Assembly (NCBI GenBank): GCA_007644065.1
Contig: VJWN01000001.1
Span: 1,874,340-1,938,339 of the forward strand
DNA length: 64,000 nucleotides
Direction of reading: 5' to 3'
Origin: Margaritispora aquatica
Lineage: Eukaryota > Ascomycota > Leotiomycetes > Helotiales > Discinellaceae
The position numbers and the translations under genes are program-made. Shown here one piece after another: positions 59,054 through 64,000 of this stretch. Position 1 is the first letter of the stretch. Every line of letters starts with the position of its first letter. The notes beneath the pieces are model-generated. The model was not told where the DNA came from. It saw only the letters and a program-made list of their open reading frames with translations, and searched no databases.

Positions 59054-61461
59054 CTATAAATCCATCAATACCTTCAGCAGCACTGGAAAGTTTGGAGATC
59101 TGCACAAAGTTAGTCTCGTTCTATAGTGAAAACCAAATACAAATCACTCACCCAAGCCCAGTAACTGGATCCCAACCCTTTGCTGCCAGGAAGCCGGCAG
59201 AACCACAGCCAGGATTGCTTCCAACGGTTATGTCGAAAAATGCCTCTGGGTGTCGATAAAGGACAGGATGAATAAATCCAACACTTGACTTGCCGGCCTC
59301 AATGCGAGCCTCATTGACAAGAGTCAATACCGCGCCCCAGACAGGCGAAGACAGTGAAGTCCCGCCCACTAGCCACCACGAACCATTGGAATACACAACC
59401 TGTCTATCACCTACAGCTCCAACGTCAGGATACGCCCGTCCACCGAGATGGAATACACCACTCGTGACATTAGTAAAATCTCCATCTTTGACTACCGTAT
59501 CATAGCCCTTGAAACCCAGCGCGGGACCAGTAGTCTTCAAATAATCATTCACAGCTTTCTTCTGATAAGTGGGTTGTGGAAAGACATTCGAAAATCCGCC
59601 GCCAGATGGGAACCGCTTCGTAGCAATCTCATTTAGCTTTGCACCAGGTGTAGGCGTGACGCCAGCGTTGAAGCGGTCCCATTCGGTGCTACCGACTGAA
59701 AGGACGTAAGGACAAGAACTGGCAAAGTCGACTTCGAAGACGGAACCTGAGTCGCCGTTGCATGACGAGGGACCAACACCAGAGTCTCCTGAAGACATGA
59801 CGACCGTGGTGCCTTGGAGAGCGAGCTTCATCCACTCGTTGCATTGACGCTTCATGTAATAGTCTGGCCAGTATTCTTCGCCACCACCGTATGAAATGGA
59901 AATCACGTTTGTGGGCTTGTATACTCCACTGTCGAGAGTTAGCAAGGTTCTCAATCTATTTTCACAAGATGTGATTTGGCATGGTAGCCACAGGAGCTTC
60001 CTTGAAAATGCCTACATACCATTGAAGTTTGCCTTTGTATCCTCCAGGATTTGGATCGGGGTAAGCAGGATCCAAACATGCATCGACTTTGCAATCGCCA
60101 GTCTCGCCATAGGCCGAGTAAGTGCAGTAACTACCATCGATAGCATCCAGGAAGGCTTTCAATGTTAGCGAAATCTCAAGCAATTGGTTTTGAAAGACTC
60201 ACTGTTCCAAAATCCTGCGAATTGCTCTGTAGATTCATAATACTCGTCATCTTCTTGGAACAGGACCAGTTTCTGAGGATATATCAGAGGACCTGCGGAG
60301 TCGAAATCGAGCGGTGCTTCGAGGTCAATAGGGACAAATGCCTTTGTGTCTTCGATCGCCCCAATGGCACCATCGATGAGACGTTCAATGGGATATGTGC
60401 CGTTTGGAATATGCCTGCCGATATGTGAGTAAGCTTCAAGGTTAAAATGGGTGTTGAACTGACGAATATAAAGTGCTGTAGTAGATATCAAGATCTTTTC
60501 GACTGTAGTGCACATCTAGACTCTCAAAGATGCCGAGCTCATTGCCTTTGGAGGCAGTCTTGGCGACAGGGAGGTTATATTGAACTACAAGCCAAATTAG
60601 AGTCTGGATTGGATGGTGAACTATGAATGAAAACATACCTCTTGTGCAGTCAGCAGTGACATACACATCACAGTTGCTAGAGTTGGGATGTGGGAAACCT
60701 GGAAGCTGAGTGATAAGTGGTTGCACTGTGGAAGCACCTCGCTTCTCAAGCACGGCATTTCGTCCTTCCTTGACATTGCGCTGACGAAGTCTAGTACCTG
60801 GAGTTACGTAGTCGATGTGCTCTTGGATATTCAGGGGCACATGATATGCTTCGGTTGAGATGTCAATGGTTCCAGAAACGTGCTCCCAGGTATAGAAGTC
60901 AGCAATGAAAAGTTCGTCAACCTCAGCTACTGTTGCATCGAATTGAATCCACTTCCTTGAGTTAGCCATCAAGGGTAAATATTTGAGGGAAGGAACAACG
61001 TACCTGTTTATTCACAGATACTTTTAGACGCTCAGCACTGAGACCAGATTCGGTCAGCCATCCGAGTACAGCGTCAGTACTAGACTGAGCTGGAGCAAAG
61101 AAGTTGATGATCTCCTGAGGAGTCAAGTGTTTTCCATAGTTCTTGGATCCCGGAGTTGCGCTAAAAATCATCAGCGGTTGAGTTACTTCACAGAACCTGA
61201 CATTTCTTACATATCCATGAGCTTGTCATGACCTACTTCAAGGTTGGACTGTTTCAAGCCAATTCGCATGGGCAGGATCTGGCTATCAGAAACCTTGGAT
61301 CTCTTTGACCACAGTTCTTGCCACAGAGGTTGGTGTCGCTCGTGAAGACGATGTGAAGATGGGACTTCTCGCTTCACACCAGCTCCTCCGAAGTCATGAG
61401 AGATTGGTCCAGCAACGGCCAAACCACCAGCTAAAACGACAATGAGAGCTTGGAGCAACAT
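59054..61461 (-). CDS. Secreted sedolisin / tripeptidyl peptidase (S53)
   Basis: Eight exons on the minus strand: 61461-61211, 61160-61004, 60951-60639, 60584-60464, 60414-60203, 60155-60020, 59928-59152 and 59099-59054; phases agree and give 670 aa. The start at 61461 opens a signal peptide (MLLQALIVVLAGGLAVAGP). A Pro-kumamolisin activation domain follows (SKNYGKHLTPQEIINFFAP, WIQFDATVAEVDELF). The catalytic Glu and Asp are in LEAPLDFD, the oxyanion Asp in MSSGDSGVG, and the Ser in GGTSLSSPVWG. A C-terminal calcium-site region (FFDITVGSNPGC, GWDPVTGLG) completes the fold. Acid-active extracellular enzyme releasing tripeptides from protein N-termini. All active-site residues are present. Confidence 0.94.
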
Positions 61462-62265
61462 TGCAAACAAAAGCAGCTAAGCAATGAAGATGCTCAATGA
61501 GACATTTCTCATAAAAGCCTGCAAAATATATATCACTTGCTATACGTCGTCATGATTCCGAACATCGCATCACATCCCATCCTTGACCATCTCCGAATTT
61601 CTTTGCATCGTGATGCAGCAAGAAGAAGAGGCCGGATCACCAAGAAGATAAGCTTCTTTAGGAAAGCTTAATCTCAACATGCATGAGGGGAAACGCTTTG
61701 GATATCTCAAATACAAGGTATTTTGTGGATTTCTCAGTGGTGGAGGATGCGAGGGGAAGGTGGTTTCCCTCTGAATGTGGAGATCCACATTCACCTCTCG
61801 GGGCCGAGGCGATCTAAAAGCTTATCGGATGAGTTAACGAGATCTTTTGGGTAGTGAGAGAATGCTTGTATATTATGCGAGATGCTTGTTTATATAGACG
61901 CCTGCCCAATTGGGCTTTTTACACTAACGCTGCGGGGTGGGGTGGGACTTAATATGATATATTCGTGCACGACCTTCTACATAGAGGTTAGGTAGGTTTG
62001 ACTGACATAATTATCCCACTATTACTTTGGCAATATTTCCTGTATCGATTGCAATCTTTCACATTCGAGTCTTGTAGAAATTGAAGCGAGGGCAACGAAT
62101 TCTGCTTCATCAAAATAAAAGTCAAGTCTGGCACATTCATTGATTAAACTAACATAGTCATCAACCAAAATCATAGTTTTATATACACAAAAAAGCCCTG
62201 AAAACATTCACTTAATCCTGAAATAATGTGCAAAATCATAGCGATTATTACAGATACCTGTAAAT
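61462..62265. other. Intergenic, no gene seen
   Basis: Sedolisin promoter and further flank. A 61-codon frame at 62022-62207 (minus) is isolated and could not be joined in phase to the gene above it. Confidence 0.4.
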
Positions 62266-62776
62266 CTATGATCTTTGCATCCTCAAATGCTCCTCGAAGA
62301 GCCTGCCAACGACTTGCAATTGCGGACCACCATTGATCAAACCAGGACCTTCTGGATCCTTCATATCCTTCCTGAAGTACTCTTCTTGAAATTTCTGAGT
62401 ACAATCTGCCTCCTCTAGTATCATTGCCGTCATTCTGATTAATCCAGTATCGACATATCCCCTTGGACTATTCTCTAGTATATGTTTGACATCGAGCTCT
62501 TCCTCAATCTTGCTGTGAAATTTGTGTATTAACGTGTCACATTCTCGCTTGGAGTCTCCAAGCGATAGTTATCATGTTCCTCGACGACCTTAATCATGTA
62601 CAGCTCCAGCTTGATCAGTACTTCCCTAGACTTCGAGATGCCAGCACGAATATACTCAACTGGCCGTTCTCCGTATGTGTATCTTTTGAGATCAAGAAGA
62701 TAAATCGATGTGGCTGACGTAGTTACCCACGAGGTATTTCGTTTCCTTGAATTATCCTACGAACTTCACCAGTCAT
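62266..62776 (-). pseudogene. Small uncharacterised gene with apparent frameshift
   Basis: On the minus strand, exon 1 (62776-62727, MTGEVRRIIQGNEIPR) joins in phase to an exon starting at 62682 (YTYGERPVEYIRAGISKSRE, LIKLELYMIKVVEEHDNYRL). That frame runs into a TAA near 62534, while coding-like sequence continues in another frame: LIHKFHSKIEEELDVKHILE, GYVDTGLIRMTAMILEEADC and GPGLINGGPQLQVVGRLFEE, to a TAG at 62268-62266. No splice pair explains the switch, so I infer a one- or two-base indel at about 62525-62545 (real or a sequence error). I do not recognise the family. Mostly helical, no signal peptide. Confidence 0.5.
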
Positions 62777-62874
62777 GCTCGACAAGATCATGATCTGCTA
62801 TTGAGGTAGAAATCTAAAAACCCTTTTACGTTCTATACAATGCAAGTCAAACCAAGCCTCGGACAACCTCTAGC

Positions 62875-64000
62875 CTACGCTTTGACGACTCCATACCAAA
62901 CCAGGCCTAGCACACCACCACACAAGATTGCAACAGGTGCGTTAAGTCCAAACCACTTGCCTCCCACAAAACTTCCAGCGGTCACAACCACCCACCAAGG
63001 ATCACTTCCGAGAGGAATACCGTTGCCTGTGACACCATCCACATATCCAATTTGCCAGAGCTTGTAGACAGCTGTGAAAACTAAACCAACAGCTCCAGCA
63101 TTCACCCCTCTGAGAACAGCATTCAGCCATCTTCGCGAGCGGAGAACACCCCACAGACCCATGATACCAGTAAAAATGATTATGCCTGGAGCAAATATTC
63201 CAATAAATGCAAGTAAAGCACCAACAAATGATGGAAGTGAAGACTTCGCTACTGCCAAGGCACCAAGATATACTGCAAAATTGAAATTAGGTCCAGGAAA
63301 GGCTTGAATAATTGCCAGCCCTAGAAGGAAGTCCCGTGGCGAGACCCAGCCTTCAGCGACGATATACTCTCGTAATAATGGAATGACGACAGGTCCTCCA
63401 CCAAAAATAATTGTCCCCGCTAGGTAAAGGTTCGCGAAGAGTGAAAGTCCTAGAGGTGGGTATTTAAGGAGAGTTCGGAGAAGAATTATGATCAAAAAGG
63501 ATACCAGAAAGCTGCCAATGATGTAGATTCCAACCTTCCAGGATAGAAGATTAAGCTGCATTGCACGAGGGACGACGCGGTTCGATTCTCGTGATGCTGA
63601 TCTTTCATCGCTTAACGCAGAGTTTTCAATAGTGGAAGATGTATGTTGCTGGTCTACAGCTACAGTGCGACGAAGGTGGATTGGCAGCTCTTCACGAAGT
63701 CCTGTCGAAGTAGACTGCTCGACTTGCAACGTGGCTGATCCAGCTGAACGCCCATCTCTCTGTTCTTCATCATGCTCATCAACACGTCTTCGCTGAAATG
63801 GGCGAAATAATCGATGCAACCAACGATAGTCCCATACTACAGTCACAAAACCCGAGGCAATCATGAGAAGAGGATAATACCACAACGCAGTATAGAGCAT
63901 ACCACCAGCCCCGGTGCCGAAGACCAGTAGCCGAGTAACCTTATCTGTGATCGCCTTTTCACTAAGTTGCACTGCAGCAAGAGCAATAATTCCCACGGTA
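62875..64000 (-). CDS. Chromate transporter (CHR family), 3' part
   Basis: Single open frame on the minus strand, at least 374 codons visible, ending at 62875. The start is outside the window; the frame is open at the right edge. The C-terminal half has the CHR domain marks FGGGPVVIPLLREYIV, AIIQAFPGPNFNFAVYLG and GIFAPGIIIFTGIMGLW, with several membrane helices. The visible N-terminal piece is the end of a first CHR domain, followed by a charged, Ser-rich linker of about 90 residues before the second domain, as in the long two-domain fungal ChrA proteins. These are membrane carriers associated with chromate efflux or sulfate-like anions; the physiological substrate here is unknown. Confidence 0.9.
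   Translation of the reverse strand, partial: TVGIIALAAVQLSEKAITDKVTRLLVFGTGAGGMLYTALWYYPLLMIASGFVTVVWDYRWLHRLFRPFQRRRVDEHDEEQRDGRSAGSATLQVEQSTSTGLREELPIHLRRTVAVDQQHTSSTIENSALSDERSASRESNRVVPRAMQLNLLSWKVGIYIIGSFLVSFLIIILLRTLLKYPPLGLSLFANLYLAGTIIFGGGPVVIPLLREYIVAEGWVSPRDFLLGLAIIQAFPGPNFNFAVYLGALAVAKSSLPSFVGALLAFIGIFAPGIIIFTGIMGLWGVLRSRRWLNAVLRGVNAGAVGLVFTAVYKLWQIGYVDGVTGNGIPLGSDPWWVVVTAGSFVGGKWFGLNAPVAILCGGVLGLVWYGVVKA

Overview
The window looks like nuclear DNA of a filamentous ascomycete. Genes carry several short introns (about 45-140 nt) with GT-AG ends and CTAAC/CTAAT-type branch sites. The protein families are typical of fungi: Zn2Cys6 regulators, secreted PL4, GH35, S53 and A1 enzymes, an RGS-membrane protein and a P450. 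Repeats are AT-rich and carry C-to-T and G-to-A damage of the kind left by repeat-induced point mutation (RIP). A Leotiomycetes-like plant-associated or saprotrophic fungus is my best guess from the gene families, not something proven here. I rebuilt gene models by splicing exons by eye and checking that phases agree; coordinates are given exon by exon in each entry.

Layout. 0-4 kb: the end of a coiled-coil protein gene and a five-exon NAD(P)-binding (epimerase-like) gene, then a decayed intron-containing tRNA-Arg(TCT)-like sequence at 4.1 kb. 4.9-19.3 kb: a carbohydrate island with an MFS sugar transporter, a secreted GH35 beta-galactosidase, a divergently transcribed PL4 rhamnogalacturonan lyase (about 650 aa), an inverted broken copy of a PL4 C-terminus, and a second shorter PL4 lyase (533 aa). 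Together these could cleave the rhamnogalacturonan-I backbone, trim its galactan side chains and import sugars.

20-24.6 kb is a graveyard: a dehydratase pseudogene with nonsense codons and a missing middle, a 450-bp MITE-like element, a broken ankyrin/coiled-coil gene interrupted by a dispersed repeat, and an LTR fragment. 25.2-26.5 kb holds a conserved protein of unknown function. 28.1-30.3 kb holds an intronless AA5 copper-radical-oxidase-like protein without a signal peptide and with an extra C-terminal domain; a damaged inverted fragment of the same gene lies 0.6 kb upstream. 31-38.3 kb is a RIP-damaged Ty1/Copia retrotransposon with intact TG...CA LTR ends on one side, extra LTR copies in both orientations, and a 10-bp minisatellite beside it.

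39.3-53 kb is ordinary gene space: aspartic protease with a Ser-rich repeat tail, RGS/transmembrane protein, esterase (possible siderophore esterase), two Zn2Cys6 regulators, an ABM-like dimeric barrel protein and an NmrA-like protein. 54.8-56.2 kb is a RIP-destroyed Tc1/mariner transposon with clear terminal inverted repeats and TA target duplication. 56.8-58.8 kb is an 11-exon P450 with a 7-nt exon and a GC-AG intron; 59.1-61.5 kb a secreted sedolisin (S53) protease; 62.3-62.8 kb a small gene with an apparent frameshift; and 62.9 kb to the right edge a chromate-transporter-family protein, cut by the window.
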